A stretch of 64,000 nt of DNA. Source: Gammaproteobacteria bacterium (GTDB lineage Bacteria; Pseudomonadota; Gammaproteobacteria; Francisellales; CACEW01). Every line of letters starts with the position of its first letter. The stretch's first letter is position 1. The notes beneath the pieces were generated by a model. The model made no database searches. It had not been told where the DNA came from and saw only the letters and a program-made list of their open reading frames with translations. Positions 8,058-16,748 of this stretch are shown here, one piece after another. The position numbers and the translations under genes were made by a program. The stretch is from assembly GCA_029256015.1 (NCBI GenBank), contig JAQSYQ010000001.1, positions 62,001-126,000 on the forward strand, in the 5' to 3' direction.

Positions 8058-9262
8058 TAGCTTATTACCGGAAAGTTAAAGCTAGTCGCTTTTGGCACAC
8101 TACAGAATCCTGGCAAGCTATGTGTACTTTGATATTGCTTCACTGCCTTTTGCACTTGAGGATCGGCAAGCAAGATTTGATAACTATGAATTAGGATATC
8201 TCCCATCACTTCAGGGTGATCCATCAAGCTTGAATTCAAACTAAAGCTAAGCGCCAAGCCCGTACAAGGAGAATAGCTCATGCCTGAGCGATAGCCCGGA
8301 GTAATACCCGGTGCGAAATACAGCATTCCCACTGGAGTATTAACTCTTGCAATACCCAAGCCATAGCCGGTTTCGCTTTGAGACTGCAAAGGCGCGCCTG
8401 TTTTGACTGAGTTAAACTGTAGCATTTCGTTAAGAGATTGATTGTTGATTACTTTACCATTAAACAAAGCAACGTCCCAATCCAGCATATTTTCAGGGGT
8501 AGAAACCAAAGCTCCCGCCGCCCCAATCCAAGAACCGTTGATATCAGTTAAATCATGCCAGCTTACATAACCGCTCACCATTTGAGCCAGCTCGGCATCT
8601 GTATAAGGCTCATTGGAATAAAAAGTCTGATTTAACTTAAGGGGCTGAATAAATTTTTGCTGAATTAAATCACTCACGGACTGTCCTGTGACTTTTTCAA
8701 TAACCATGCCAAGCAAAATATAATCAGTCCCGGTAAAGCGCCAGCCCTGTCCAGGAGCGAAATAAGGCTGGTTAGAGTAAGCAATATCAGTGAGCTGATT
8801 CGGAGTCCATACTTGATCAGGATGAAAAGCTAAATGTAGCCACCAATGAGAAATCTCATCATAGCTAAATACGCCGCTAGTATGATTAAGCAATTGCTTT
8901 ATAGTGATATTGCTCCAATTAGGATAGGTATTAATATATTTACCCAACGGATCATTGATATTCAGCTTGCCCTGCTGTTCAAGCTGCAAGATCAATGCAG
9001 CTGTAAATGTACGGGTAATGCCGCCAATGGGGAAAAGGCTGCTAGTTGTAATCGGAACATTACCGTGTTTAGTCATCGTCCCGCTTAAGGCATTGATTTT
9101 GGTTCCATTAGGAATATAAGCGCTTATTGAAACTGCATATACTCCGTACTGATTTTGGATAGTGGCAGCTTCTTGTTGCAAATTAGTTTGTAAAGTATCA
9201 GCATAAGCAAAGGAGACGGTTGATACGAGCAGGCTACTTGCTAGAATTTTAAAGAATTTCAT
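8057..9262 (-). CDS. Secreted serine-hydrolase (beta-lactamase/DD-peptidase) fold protein, catalytic motifs lost
   Basis: A 401-residue protein with a signal peptide (AYA-D near residue 22) and clear overall similarity to class C beta-lactamase/DD-peptidase proteins (LLNHTSGV, GWRFTGTDYILLG, TPGYRSGMSY). The nucleophile motif SxxK reads Gly81-Ile-Thr-Arg84, the YxN motif reads FTG, and the usual GHxG/KTG strand reads APG. All three active-site motifs are therefore replaced while the fold is kept, so it is probably a pseudoenzyme, perhaps binding peptidoglycan. Start 9262 is chosen for AAGGGG 5 nt upstream and the following signal peptide; a longer in-frame extension would overlap the divergent pldA. 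Confidence 0.85.
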   Translation of the reverse strand: MKFFKILASSLLVSTVSFAYADTLQTNLQQEAATIQNQYGVYAVSISAYIPNGTKINALSGTMTKHGNVPITTSSLFPIGGITRTFTAALILQLEQQGKLNINDPLGKYINTYPNWSNITIKQLLNHTSGVFSYDEISHWWLHLAFHPDQVWTPNQLTDIAYSNQPYFAPGQGWRFTGTDYILLGMVIEKVTGQSVSDLIQQKFIQPLKLNQTFYSNEPYTDAELAQMVSGYVSWHDLTDINGSWIGAAGALVSTPENMLDWDVALFNGKVINNQSLNEMLQFNSVKTGAPLQSQSETGYGLGIARVNTPVGMLYFAPGITPGYRSGMSYSPCTGLALSFSLNSSLMDHPEVMGDILIHSYQILLADPQVQKAVKQYQSTHSLPGFCSVPKATSFNFPVIS

Positions 9263-9318
9263 CGTTACCCCTTTTATTTTATTCCTATTCACCATAGCAT
9301 GGAGTTTTTGATCAGGCA

Positions 9319-10245
9319 ATGGACAGTAAACGCATGTTAAAACCTTTGAATAGTTTTTGGGGCCGCACAAGCCAATTGACGGTATTGGCTTTATTATCTA
9401 TTTCGACCCATCCAGCTTTTGCCGATACCCCTATAAGTATTCAGCCCTCTCAAACCCAAAGCGCGGTTGTGCAAAGGGCAAATGAAGAGGACTCCATAAA
9501 CAATAATCCTTATTCGTTCAGCGCCTACCAGCCTAGCTATGTGCTCCCTTATTACTATACCGAGACTCCAGACAATCAGGTTTATGCAGGGAATACCCCT
9601 AATAATCAGCAACTAAGTCGAAGCGAAATCAAATACCAATTTAGCTTTAAAGTACCAGTATGGCAAATTACTGCCAAAGATCAGCTCTATTTAGCTTATA
9701 CTCAAATGTCTTACTGGCAGGCTTACGCAGGTTCGGCTTATTTTAGAGAAACCAATTATGAGCCAGAAGTCTTTGATTCACATCAGCTTAACTATGACAT
9801 AGCTGATGGATGGACTACTAATTTCCTTAATGTCGGCGCCATGCACCAATCTAACGGCAAAGGTGGGGATTTAGAAAGAAGCTGGAACCGTGCCTATGTT
9901 CAGGCTATTACATCTAAAGGTAACTGGATGGTGACAGTGAAACCCTGGTATGTATTCCATGACTCAACTTATGAAAGAGATAACCCAGATATGACAAGAT
10001 ATATGGGGCATGGAGATATTGTTGCAGCTTATAAATATAATACCCAGGTGTTTTCATTAACTCTTCGCAACGAAGCTGAAAGCGGCTTTAGCCGAGGAGC
10101 TGAAATGCTAACCTGGAGCTTCCCAATATCGCGCCGCTTAAGGGCTTATGTTCAATTATATAGCGGCTATGGACAAAGTTTAATTGAGTACAATCACTAC
10201 ACTAATGGAGCGGGTGTGGGGGTAAGCCTAAGTGACTGGCTGTAA
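9319..10245 (+). CDS. pldA: Outer membrane phospholipase A1
   Basis: A 308-residue protein with a signal peptide (ending AFA-D near residue 35) and a 12-strand OMPLA barrel. The active-site signature is fully present: His176, Ser178 and Asn190 in HQSNGKGG...SWNRAYVQ, with the same spacing as the His142/Ser144/Asn156 triad of E. coli PldA; YTQMSYWQAY and ETNYEPEVF are also conserved. It hydrolyses phospholipids that reach the outer leaflet of the outer membrane and is Ca-dependent when dimeric. It is divergent from the hydrolase-fold gene and followed 5 nt later by a GNAT gene. The start could also be the Met at residue 6. Confidence 0.95.
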   Translation: MDSKRMLKPLNSFWGRTSQLTVLALLSISTHPAFADTPISIQPSQTQSAVVQRANEEDSINNNPYSFSAYQPSYVLPYYYTETPDNQVYAGNTPNNQQLSRSEIKYQFSFKVPVWQITAKDQLYLAYTQMSYWQAYAGSAYFRETNYEPEVFDSHQLNYDIADGWTTNFLNVGAMHQSNGKGGDLERSWNRAYVQAITSKGNWMVTVKPWYVFHDSTYERDNPDMTRYMGHGDIVAAYKYNTQVFSLTLRNEAESGFSRGAEMLTWSFPISRRLRAYVQLYSGYGQSLIEYNHYTNGAGVGVSLSDWL

Positions 10246-10250
10246 TAGCA

Positions 10251-10937
10251 ATGAAGCTTAAGCTCATGAATTTGGCTAAAGCACCGAAACCTAGCCGCGA
10301 TCATTATACTAAAGTGATAGCACGCTATTTTAAGGAAGCATGGGGAGCTTATGATTCCCTCAGCCTTGAGCAGCAAGAACTAAAAGTTAAACTATCCTGT
10401 GAAGCTAAAGAACAAGGCTTGCCATTTCGCCTTATATTGATTGATGAAGACAAATTAACTGACGGACATCCTGAGTTCGTTGGGACAGTCAGCGCGGATA
10501 AAAGAAGCTCTATTAGCCCTGAAAACATCGACCCCCTTCCCAGTATTTCTAATGATTCAGATTTTGGCCCCTGGCTAAGAGGGCTTTATATCAATCAAGA
10601 ATATCGCGGCAAACATCTTAGCCTAAGCCTAATTTATGTGATGCTTATCAAGCTTCAGGAATTGGGTTTTACACAACAGCTCTATGTCTGGCACTATGAA
10701 CCGAGTCTTAGCGCCTTCTATCAAAAGCTAGGCTTTAATGAGCTGGGAAAGGCTCCAAGCAAAGCCCCTGAATTTGATAGAAGCATTGCACCAAAAGTAG
10801 AATCTGGTAAGTTAATGGAAATTTGTGCGGCAGTTCAAGCAAAGCTCTCGCAAAAAGCATTGGCAGAAAATGCTTTTATACTAGGGCCTGGAATGAGCGC
10901 TGCAGCAAGCTCAGGAACTGCCGCCCTGCACCTCTAG
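10251..10937 (+). CDS. GNAT-family N-acetyltransferase
   Basis: A 228-residue protein. The acetyl-CoA-binding GNAT core is seen at about residues 100-165: GLYINQEYRGKHLSLSLI (motif A, with R/G-x-x-L) and YEPSLSAFYQKLGFNELG (motif B, the usual FYxKLGF). The N-terminal 90 residues are polar and the last 40 residues form an Ala/Ser-rich extension ending in AALHL that is not part of the GNAT fold. Substrate unknown. It follows pldA by 5 nt on the same strand and its stop overlaps the convergent emrB stop by 4 nt. An alternative start is the Met at residue 6. Confidence 0.85.
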   Translation: MKLKLMNLAKAPKPSRDHYTKVIARYFKEAWGAYDSLSLEQQELKVKLSCEAKEQGLPFRLILIDEDKLTDGHPEFVGTVSADKRSSISPENIDPLPSISNDSDFGPWLRGLYINQEYRGKHLSLSLIYVMLIKLQELGFTQQLYVWHYEPSLSAFYQKLGFNELGKAPSKAPEFDRSIAPKVESGKLMEICAAVQAKLSQKALAENAFILGPGMSAAASSGTAALHL

Positions 10938-12463
10938 TGGGCATCGAAGCTTACCGTCTCATTTTCGGGCTTTTTATATTTAAATAGCAGCAAAAATGGC
11001 AGCATCAATAGAAAGCTCCACGCAACAAATGCATAAACGCTGACAAAAGCCACCATTTGAGCTTGCTGCAATAAAGTATTAGCCAGTACAGCGGCCCCCT
11101 GTGGGTCAGTCGCTTGCAAATGTAAAGACTGTAAATAGTTAGAAACTGCTGGATTATTTGCCTGAATGTGCGCGCCCAGCTCATTCCATGCTATTTGGGT
11201 ATGCCGAGTCCAAATAGTGACAGTTATAGCAATCCCCATTGAGCCCCCAATAGTCCTTAGTAGACTATATAAGCCCGCTGCCTCAACCCTTAAGTGTACG
11301 GGCAAACTGGAAAAAGCAAGGGTTGATAGAGGCACAAAAACCATCCCTAGTCCAAGACCTTGCAACAGCAAAGGCCAAATAAACCACATCAAACTGGTAT
11401 CTTGAGAGTAATAGGTGTTTATTGAGGTCCCCACAGCAAATAGCATAATGCCGAAAGCGACTAATATCCTAGGATCGACTTTGCCAATAATCTTACTCAC
11501 TATAATCATACTGATCATGCTTGCAACACCGCGCGGGGCCATACTTAGGCCGGTTAGCAGTACAGGATAGTTCATCAGCTCTTCTAACAACAAAGGCTGC
11601 ACCACCATGCTGCCATAAAGGCCAAGCCCCATTATTACCATTAAAAGCGTTGCTACTGTAAAATTCCTATCTTTAAAAATCTCCAAATCAAAAACTGCAT
11701 GTTCTTTTCTTTCTACATTACGAAAAATAAAAGCGGCAAAACAGACTACCGCTAAAAAGGCAGCAAGTTGAATACCTGTACTGCTAAACCAATTGTCTTG
11801 ATTGCCTCTATCTAAAACAAACTGCAATGAGCCAATTCCAAATGAAATAAGCCCCAAACCCAACCAGTCCATCTTTCTTAATTTCTGAATGGTATCGGGT
11901 ACTACTTTATAAGCTAGCATGGCCGCGGCAATTCCTATAGGAACGTTTACATAAAAAGCCCAGCGCCAATTTGCCACATCAGTCAGATAGCCTCCTAAGG
12001 TTGGCCCTAAAATAGGCCCAACCATGACTCCTGCCCCCCATATTGCCATGGCCTTGCCGCGGTCTTGTGGAGAGTGGATATCAGTCATGATTGCCTGGGA
12101 TAAAGGAATAAGCCCTGCCCCAAAAGCCCCCTGCAATAGTCGAAATATAACCATCTCGGCCAGTGAAGTAGACGCGCCACAAAACATAGAAGCCAGTGTA
12201 AAACCACCTATGCAATACAGTAAATATTGACGGCGGCCTAAGCGGTCTGAAAAATACCCTGCCAATGGCATAAAAATTCCGGAGGTGACCATATAGCTTG
12301 TTAGGGTCCAGGAAATTTGGTCAGGCGCCGCATTAAGAGAGCCCTGCATATAAGGCAAAGCGACATTAATAATAGTGGTATCTAATACCTCCATTAAAGT
12401 CGCCGCCATTACTGCCACAATAATCAGCCAGCGTTCGGTATTATTGAAGTCTTGGTAGTTCAT
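10934..12463 (-). CDS. emrB: EmrB-type DHA2 multidrug efflux transporter
   Basis: A 509-residue MFS transporter of the 14-TM DHA2 family: the N-terminal LDTTIINVALPYMQG signature (motif D1), GRRQYLLYCIGGF (motif A) and GAGVMVGPILGPTLGGY (antiporter motif C) are present. With the membrane-fusion protein encoded just upstream it would drive proton-coupled efflux of hydrophobic compounds through an outer-membrane TolC-like channel encoded elsewhere. The gene starts 2 nt after the emrA stop. Symbols follow the family; the true substrates are unknown. Confidence 0.92.
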   Translation of the reverse strand: MNYQDFNNTERWLIIVAVMAATLMEVLDTTIINVALPYMQGSLNAAPDQISWTLTSYMVTSGIFMPLAGYFSDRLGRRQYLLYCIGGFTLASMFCGASTSLAEMVIFRLLQGAFGAGLIPLSQAIMTDIHSPQDRGKAMAIWGAGVMVGPILGPTLGGYLTDVANWRWAFYVNVPIGIAAAMLAYKVVPDTIQKLRKMDWLGLGLISFGIGSLQFVLDRGNQDNWFSSTGIQLAAFLAVVCFAAFIFRNVERKEHAVFDLEIFKDRNFTVATLLMVIMGLGLYGSMVVQPLLLEELMNYPVLLTGLSMAPRGVASMISMIIVSKIIGKVDPRILVAFGIMLFAVGTSINTYYSQDTSLMWFIWPLLLQGLGLGMVFVPLSTLAFSSLPVHLRVEAAGLYSLLRTIGGSMGIAITVTIWTRHTQIAWNELGAHIQANNPAVSNYLQSLHLQATDPQGAAVLANTLLQQAQMVAFVSVYAFVAWSFLLMLPFLLLFKYKKPENETVSFDAH

Positions 12464-12465
12464 TT

Positions 12466-13353
12466 TTAATGAGTATCGATGGTAACGGTAGCAGTCGTAC
12501 CAATATGCAATGGGTAATTGGGATCAGGGTCTGTAATAATGACCTTAACAGGTAGTCTTTGAGTGACCTTGACCCAGTTTCCAGTGGCATTTTCAGGAGG
12601 AAGTAAAGAAAAAGCCGAACCGGTGCCGCCACTAATGCTATCCACTACTCCTTTAAACGGATGATTAGGGTACATGTCCACGACTACTTTAGCCGTTTGC
12701 CCGGGCCTGATATTTTCCATTTCAGTTTCTTCATAGTTTGCATCCACCCAGAATTGATTAGAGCTAATAAGCGTAAATAGAGGCTGGTTTGCATTTACAA
12801 TGCTGCCGACTCTTAAATCCATATTGGTAATCCAGCCATCGCTTGCGGCATAAACCTGTGTGTAGCCTAGGTTTAGTTGAGCCTCAGCGAGATTAGCCTG
12901 GTCTAGTTTGACCTGATCTTGAGCACTGGCAAGTTTGGCTCTGGCATCATCGCCCTGCTGCTCTGAAAATAATTTTTGCCTTACTAGATTTAAAGTGCGC
13001 TCTGTAGTTAGTTGAGTATCTACCAAGTTGGCTTGATCAATTGCTAATTGAGCCTGGGCCTTTTCTACTGCAGCCTGATATTGAGCCGGATCTAACTGAA
13101 ACAAGAGCTGGCCTTGCTTAACAAATTCATTATTGCTTACTGCTAAATTAAGCACCTGGCCATTTACCTGAGCCGCCACCTGAATCTGGTTGGCATTTAC
13201 ATAAGCATCGTCTGTGCTGATATAGCGTTTTGAGTACAATGAGTAAGCGAACCAGCCCAATAAGAAAATGGCAAGCAAGCCAAGCAGTATGATTCTCTGT
13301 AGGTTTCGTGAGGATTTAATTTTCTGAAAGCCAGATTTTAAATGCTCAGTCAT
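12466..13353 (-). CDS. emrA: EmrA/HlyD-family membrane fusion protein
   Basis: A 295-residue periplasmic adaptor: one N-terminal TM helix (residues 20-42), the biotinyl-lipoyl half (YISTDDAYVNANQIQVAAQVNGQV split around the hairpin), a coiled-coil hairpin (about 75-165, rich in AQLAIDQANL-type repeats) and the HlyD_3 beta domain (SDGWITNMDLRVGSIV). It links the inner-membrane pump EmrB to an outer-membrane channel. The start overlaps the marR stop as ATGA, so the three genes marR-emrA-emrB form one coupled operon. Confidence 0.93.
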   Translation of the reverse strand: MTEHLKSGFQKIKSSRNLQRIILLGLLAIFLLGWFAYSLYSKRYISTDDAYVNANQIQVAAQVNGQVLNLAVSNNEFVKQGQLLFQLDPAQYQAAVEKAQAQLAIDQANLVDTQLTTERTLNLVRQKLFSEQQGDDARAKLASAQDQVKLDQANLAEAQLNLGYTQVYAASDGWITNMDLRVGSIVNANQPLFTLISSNQFWVDANYEETEMENIRPGQTAKVVVDMYPNHPFKGVVDSISGGTGSAFSLLPPENATGNWVKVTQRLPVKVIITDPDPNYPLHIGTTATVTIDTH

Positions 13354-13781
13354 AGGGTTTCTGCCTTGGCTTTGATTTTTTGGAATACGATCATAGATTG
13401 TTTGAGCTCTGCTTCCGGAATGTCGCCTAAAAGTTCATCTCTCAGCTGCTTGGCAACCGCATAGATTTGCGACAGGGTTTCTTGAGATTTGTCAGTTAAA
13501 TGAACTGTTTTACTTCTTCTATCGTGAGGCAACTCTTTTCTTTCTATCCAACCGGCTTGAGCCAACCGATCTAAAAGACCCGCAAGAGTGGGACCCTCTA
13601 TGCCCATTTGATAGGCAAGTTCAGTTTGAGTCATGGGATTTTTGGCCAGAGATAAATATAACAATGCCCGCCACTTAGCCTGACTTAAGCCCAAGGGTTT
13701 CAAGCGTTTATCTAATTGGTTGCGCCAAATCAATGCCGTTTCATGCAGCGCTGCGGGAAAGCTATCGACTAATTTTTCCAT
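13350..13781 (-). CDS. MarR-family transcriptional regulator
   Basis: A 143-residue winged-helix regulator. The recognition region reads AYQMGIEGPTLAGLLDRLAQAGWIER and the wing contains PHDRRSKTVHLTDK, both diagnostic of MarR/SlyA proteins. As the first gene of the efflux operon it probably represses its own operon and is released by a phenolic or other small ligand. The ATG at 13781 is chosen because GTGAG precedes it and it skips a palindrome just upstream; a longer frame starting at 13841 would read through that operator-like site. Confidence 0.9.
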   Translation of the reverse strand: MEKLVDSFPAALHETALIWRNQLDKRLKPLGLSQAKWRALLYLSLAKNPMTQTELAYQMGIEGPTLAGLLDRLAQAGWIERKELPHDRRSKTVHLTDKSQETLSQIYAVAKQLRDELLGDIPEAELKQSMIVFQKIKAKAETL

Positions 13782-13801
13782 ATTTATTAGCTCACTAATA
13801 G

Positions 13802-13813
13802 TTAGCATGCTAA
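13802..13813. promoter_or_regulatory. Candidate MarR operator palindrome
   Basis: TTAGCATGCTAA is a perfect 12-bp palindrome 20 nt upstream of the chosen marR start, with a related half-site (TTAGCTCACTAA) between it and the start codon. Symmetric AT-rich palindromes in this place are the usual binding sites of MarR proteins on their own promoters. The assignment is inference from position. Confidence 0.5.
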
Positions 13814-13860
13814 TTATAGGGTCGGATCGACCCAAAGTCAAATATCCACCTCAGAAGCTA

Positions 13861-14182
13861 GGTTCAGTTTGAGTTAAATCAGTCCTGGCATCGTTTTCGT
13901 TACTCTGCGCAAGCTTGTTCTTGGAAAAATTTCACCCAAGCTTAAGATGAGGCATAACAGACGTCCCTGATCTTGTATGCCTCATGCCGCATCCTTGCGG
14001 CATCCTACGGATCTACAAGCTTGAGTATGGATGAAAAGCGTCCTGCTTTTCACTCTTACAGAGCGCCCTTATAAAACGTGCGCCCAAAACCTGTTCCAGA
14101 CAGTTTTGTATTTTTCCAAGCGCTTGCGACCATGAGCAATGAAAAACAATACCAGGACTAATGCAATCAATTCAAACTGAGG
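13861..14182. mobile_element. 322-bp non-coding element with inverted terminal repeats (MITE-like)
   Basis: This fills the 371-bp gene-free stretch between marR and epmC. The left end (13861-13893: TTCAGTTTGAGTT..TCAGTCCTGGCATCG) and right end (14148-14182: ATACCAGGACTAAT..AATTCAAACTGAG) are imperfect inverted repeats of about 33 bp and match the short element at 5580-5632. The interior has no long ORF but several hairpins: ATGAGGCAT/ATGCCTCAT, GCCGCA/TGCGGC, GAAAAGC/GCTTTTC and AAAAC/GTTTT. This is the organisation of a non-autonomous transposon relic; a structured RNA is the alternative. Confidence 0.6.
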
Positions 14183-14213
14183 CAGCACCACTCAAAGTGA
14201 AGCGGGATGGATT

Positions 14214-14744
14214 CTATATGGCCTCTATTTTGAAAAGACTTGGATCAAGCTCTTTAAATCCATAATGACTAAGCAAGCCCAGCTTAAACTGCTCAGCACG
14301 CTCGGGCAGCCCGTTCTCCAAGTAATGCAAAGCTCGCTGATACACTGCCGCTTTGAAACTATCCGCACTGGTTTCTTCACCAGACAAGTTGTCAGCACTG
14401 ACATAGAACTTGGAACCCGCCGCCATGGAAAATATCCATTCAATCGCTTGAGGCTTACTTTCCACCGATTCAAATGTTTTTTGTTGATCTGCAGTTCTAC
14501 CATCGGGCTGATACCAATAGCCATAATCGACAAGTTTTCGCCTTTCACTTCCCGCTACACACCAGTGAGCAATTTCATGCAAAGCGCTTTGATAAAAGCC
14601 ATGAGCAAAAATAACCTGGGCGTAAGGATGCTCAGCTGAATCTGGCAAATATAAAGGCTCAGCCTCTCCTTTCACCAGAATGGTCTTCTCAGTTTCTTGA
14701 AATTGGCCATTAAAAATATGAATTAAATCTTGATAGTGATGCAT
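14214..14744 (-). CDS. epmC: Elongation factor P hydroxylase EpmC
   Basis: A 176-residue protein matching the YfcM/EpmC family over its whole length. The metal-binding HExxH-like stretch ALHEIAHWCVAG, the YWYQPDGRT motif and VESKPQAIEW are family hallmarks. EpmC hydroxylates the beta-lysylated lysine of translation factor EF-P; it therefore predicts that epmA, epmB and efp exist elsewhere in this genome. It begins 1 nt after the ung stop on the same strand, so the two are probably co-transcribed. Confidence 0.92.
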   Translation of the reverse strand: MHHYQDLIHIFNGQFQETEKTILVKGEAEPLYLPDSAEHPYAQVIFAHGFYQSALHEIAHWCVAGSERRKLVDYGYWYQPDGRTADQQKTFESVESKPQAIEWIFSMAAGSKFYVSADNLSGEETSADSFKAAVYQRALHYLENGLPERAEQFKLGLLSHYGFKELDPSLFKIEAI

Positions 14745-14745
14745 G

Positions 14746-15465
14746 TTAAATTGCCGGAGGGTCGCCCAATTGCCAATTGATAGGTTTGTTGCCGTGCAAT
14801 TCTAAATACTCATTGGTTTTTTTAAAATGCCCGTTTCCAAAAAAGCCACGATGCACGGAAAAAGGCGAAGGATGCGCTGATTGCAATACAAGGTGTTTAT
14901 TGCTATCAATAATAGAGCCCTTATTTTGCGCATAGCTCCCCCACAGCAAAAAGACTACATGCCGATGTTTTTCGTTGATAAGCTCGATAATTTTATCGGT
15001 AAACATTTCCCAGCCTTTGCCTTGATGAGAGCCGGGCTTAGCTTGTTCTACGGTCATCACGGCATTAAGCAAAAGTACTCCTTGCTTGGCCCAATCAATT
15101 AAGCAGCCGTGGCTGGCCGGCGCAATACCCAGCTCTGTGTAAATTTCTTTATAGATATTTTTCAAAGAAGGCGGAAGCGGGATGCCGGGTTTGACTGAAA
15201 AGCATAAACCGTGAGCCTGATTAGGCCCGTGATAAGGGTCTTGACCGATAATCACTACTCTGACCTGATCAAACGGCGTTAAATTTAGCGCACTAAAAAT
15301 TTCCGAGCCTTTCGGAAAGATCGTCTTGCCTGCTTGTTTTTCCTGGCGCAAGAATTCCCTTAAACTTTCCATATAAGGTTTATTGAACTCATCCTGCAAC
15401 GCCTCTTTCCAGCTTGCCTCAAGCTGTACCCTTCCGTTTACGGGAACTTCAGCCAATTCAGTCAT
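14746..15465 (-). CDS. ung: Uracil-DNA glycosylase
   Basis: A 239-residue family-1 UDG that excises uracil from DNA. The water-activating loop [18 protein letters not shown] and the minor-groove intercalation loop [13 protein letters not shown] are intact, with LLLNAVMTV and the Asn for uracil recognition between them. The start at 15465 is chosen for AAGGGAT 5 nt upstream; the extra 19 residues of the longer open frame are not typical of the family. It heads a two-gene unit with epmC and is divergent from the PAP2 gene. Confidence 0.96.
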   Translation of the reverse strand: MTELAEVPVNGRVQLEASWKEALQDEFNKPYMESLREFLRQEKQAGKTIFPKGSEIFSALNLTPFDQVRVVIIGQDPYHGPNQAHGLCFSVKPGIPLPPSLKNIYKEIYTELGIAPASHGCLIDWAKQGVLLLNAVMTVEQAKPGSHQGKGWEMFTDKIIELINEKHRHVVFLLWGSYAQNKGSIIDSNKHLVLQSAHPSPFSVHRGFFGNGHFKKTNEYLELHGNKPINWQLGDPPAI

Positions 15466-15542
15466 AGGATATCCCTTTGCTGCTTTTACTTTTGAGAGAA
15501 TATACCATAAACTAAACAACAAATTTAACTAAAAGGTATAAC

Positions 15543-16220
15543 ATGAGATTTCATAATACTGACGCTATTCTAAAATTCACCGCCAAGACCTTTTTCCCTT
15601 TACTGATCCTTTATACCATTTGCTACGCCTTTATTGATATTCCCTTCGCTCGTTTAGGCAACGATATTTTACCTGACTCTTCAATTTGGTATGCAGCCAA
15701 CTATATCAGCCTGATATTTGAACCCATGCATTGGTTTATGATTGGCTTGCTAGCTCTCATTATCGGCGCCATGCAAACTTATTGGCGCAGGAGTCATGTA
15801 AGCCATGTTATTCTTCTATTCGCTTTAAGCATTATTATCAGTTATATCGTTTGCGCTTTGTTAAAAGTTGTTTTAGGCCGTTACCGCCCTGACGCTTTGT
15901 TTTTTCAAGGCCAATATGGCTTTGATTTCTTTTCTATGGACGATATGAATCACTCTAGCCCTTCAGGCCACACTGCCCTAACGTTTGCTGGCCTATATTC
16001 ATTATATCTTTCTATTCCAAAGCGCTGGCTCCGTATTGTTTTTATTGCAATTGGAGTGCTAGTGGGATTGTGCAGGATTCTTTCCCTACAACACTTCCCA
16101 AGCGATGTTATCTTCGGCGCTTATGTCGGAATTTTATCCGTGTATTGGGCAGAGTTTGTATTACCAAAACTCTATGCCAGATTAATCAAAGAACCCAAAG
16201 AAGCCTATACCAAACCCTAA
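15543..16220 (+). CDS. PAP2-family membrane phosphatase
   Basis: A 225-residue protein with about six TM segments and the three-part phosphatase signature: KVVLGRYRP (KxxxxxxRP-like), SSPSGHT (PSGH) and RILSLQHFPSD (SRxxxxxHxxxD-like). Likely substrates are lipid phosphates such as undecaprenyl pyrophosphate, phosphatidic acid or phosphatidylglycerol phosphate, hydrolysed at the periplasmic face of the inner membrane. AAAGGT precedes the ATG. It is followed 9 nt later by the cyclophilin gene. Confidence 0.9.
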   Translation: MRFHNTDAILKFTAKTFFPLLILYTICYAFIDIPFARLGNDILPDSSIWYAANYISLIFEPMHWFMIGLLALIIGAMQTYWRRSHVSHVILLFALSIIISYIVCALLKVVLGRYRPDALFFQGQYGFDFFSMDDMNHSSPSGHTALTFAGLYSLYLSIPKRWLRIVFIAIGVLVGLCRILSLQHFPSDVIFGAYVGILSVYWAEFVLPKLYARLIKEPKEAYTKP

Positions 16221-16229
16221 GAGGAAAAC

Positions 16230-16745
16230 ATGAGCCATTTACAAGCCAATATTAAAACCAACAAAGGCAGCATTCACATCAGACTACACGATGACCTAAC
16301 TCCTATAACTGTAGCAAGCTTTGTTAATTTAGCAAAACGCGGCTTTTATAACGGAATTAAGTTTCACCGAGTTATTCCTGATTTTGTGATCCAAGCCGGC
16401 TGCCCATTAGGCACTGGGACAGGCGGGCCAGGCTATCGTTTTGAAGATGAATTTTCTCCAAAACTCAGACACAATAAAGCGGGTATCTTATCCATGGCTA
16501 ATGCCGGCCCGGGCACTAACGGCAGCCAGTTTTTTATTACTCACGGCCCCACCCCACACCTAGATAACAGACATTCCGTATTTGGAGAAGTCTTGAGCGA
16601 AGCCGACCTTAAGGTGGTTAACAGCATCCAACAAGGGGATGTTATTCAAGAAATTAGCATCGAGGGCGATGACTCTTCTTTAATGCAAGCTATGGCCGGC
16701 CGCGTGAAAGAATGGAACAGCATTCTTGATAAAAATAAGCATTAA
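16230..16745 (+). CDS. ppiB: Cytoplasmic cyclophilin-type peptidyl-prolyl isomerase
   Basis: A 171-residue protein without signal peptide that covers the cyclophilin domain: [13 protein letters not shown] (catalytic Arg and Phe), [21 protein letters not shown] and [11 protein letters not shown]. It accelerates cis-trans isomerisation of X-Pro bonds. The absence of a leader fits PpiB rather than the periplasmic PpiA. AGAGGA precedes the start. It lies between the PAP2 gene and cca on the same strand. Confidence 0.93.
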   Translation: MSHLQANIKTNKGSIHIRLHDDLTPITVASFVNLAKRGFYNGIKFHRVIPDFVIQAGCPLGTGTGGPGYRFEDEFSPKLRHNKAGILSMANAGPGTNGSQFFITHGPTPHLDNRHSVFGEVLSEADLKVVNSIQQGDVIQEISIEGDDSSLMQAMAGRVKEWNSILDKNKH

Positions 16746-16748
16746 TAC

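Noticed and set aside
14225..14548. 107-residue open frame overlapping epmC on the same strand in another frame
   Set aside because: epmC matches its family over full length; the overlapping frame has no motif.
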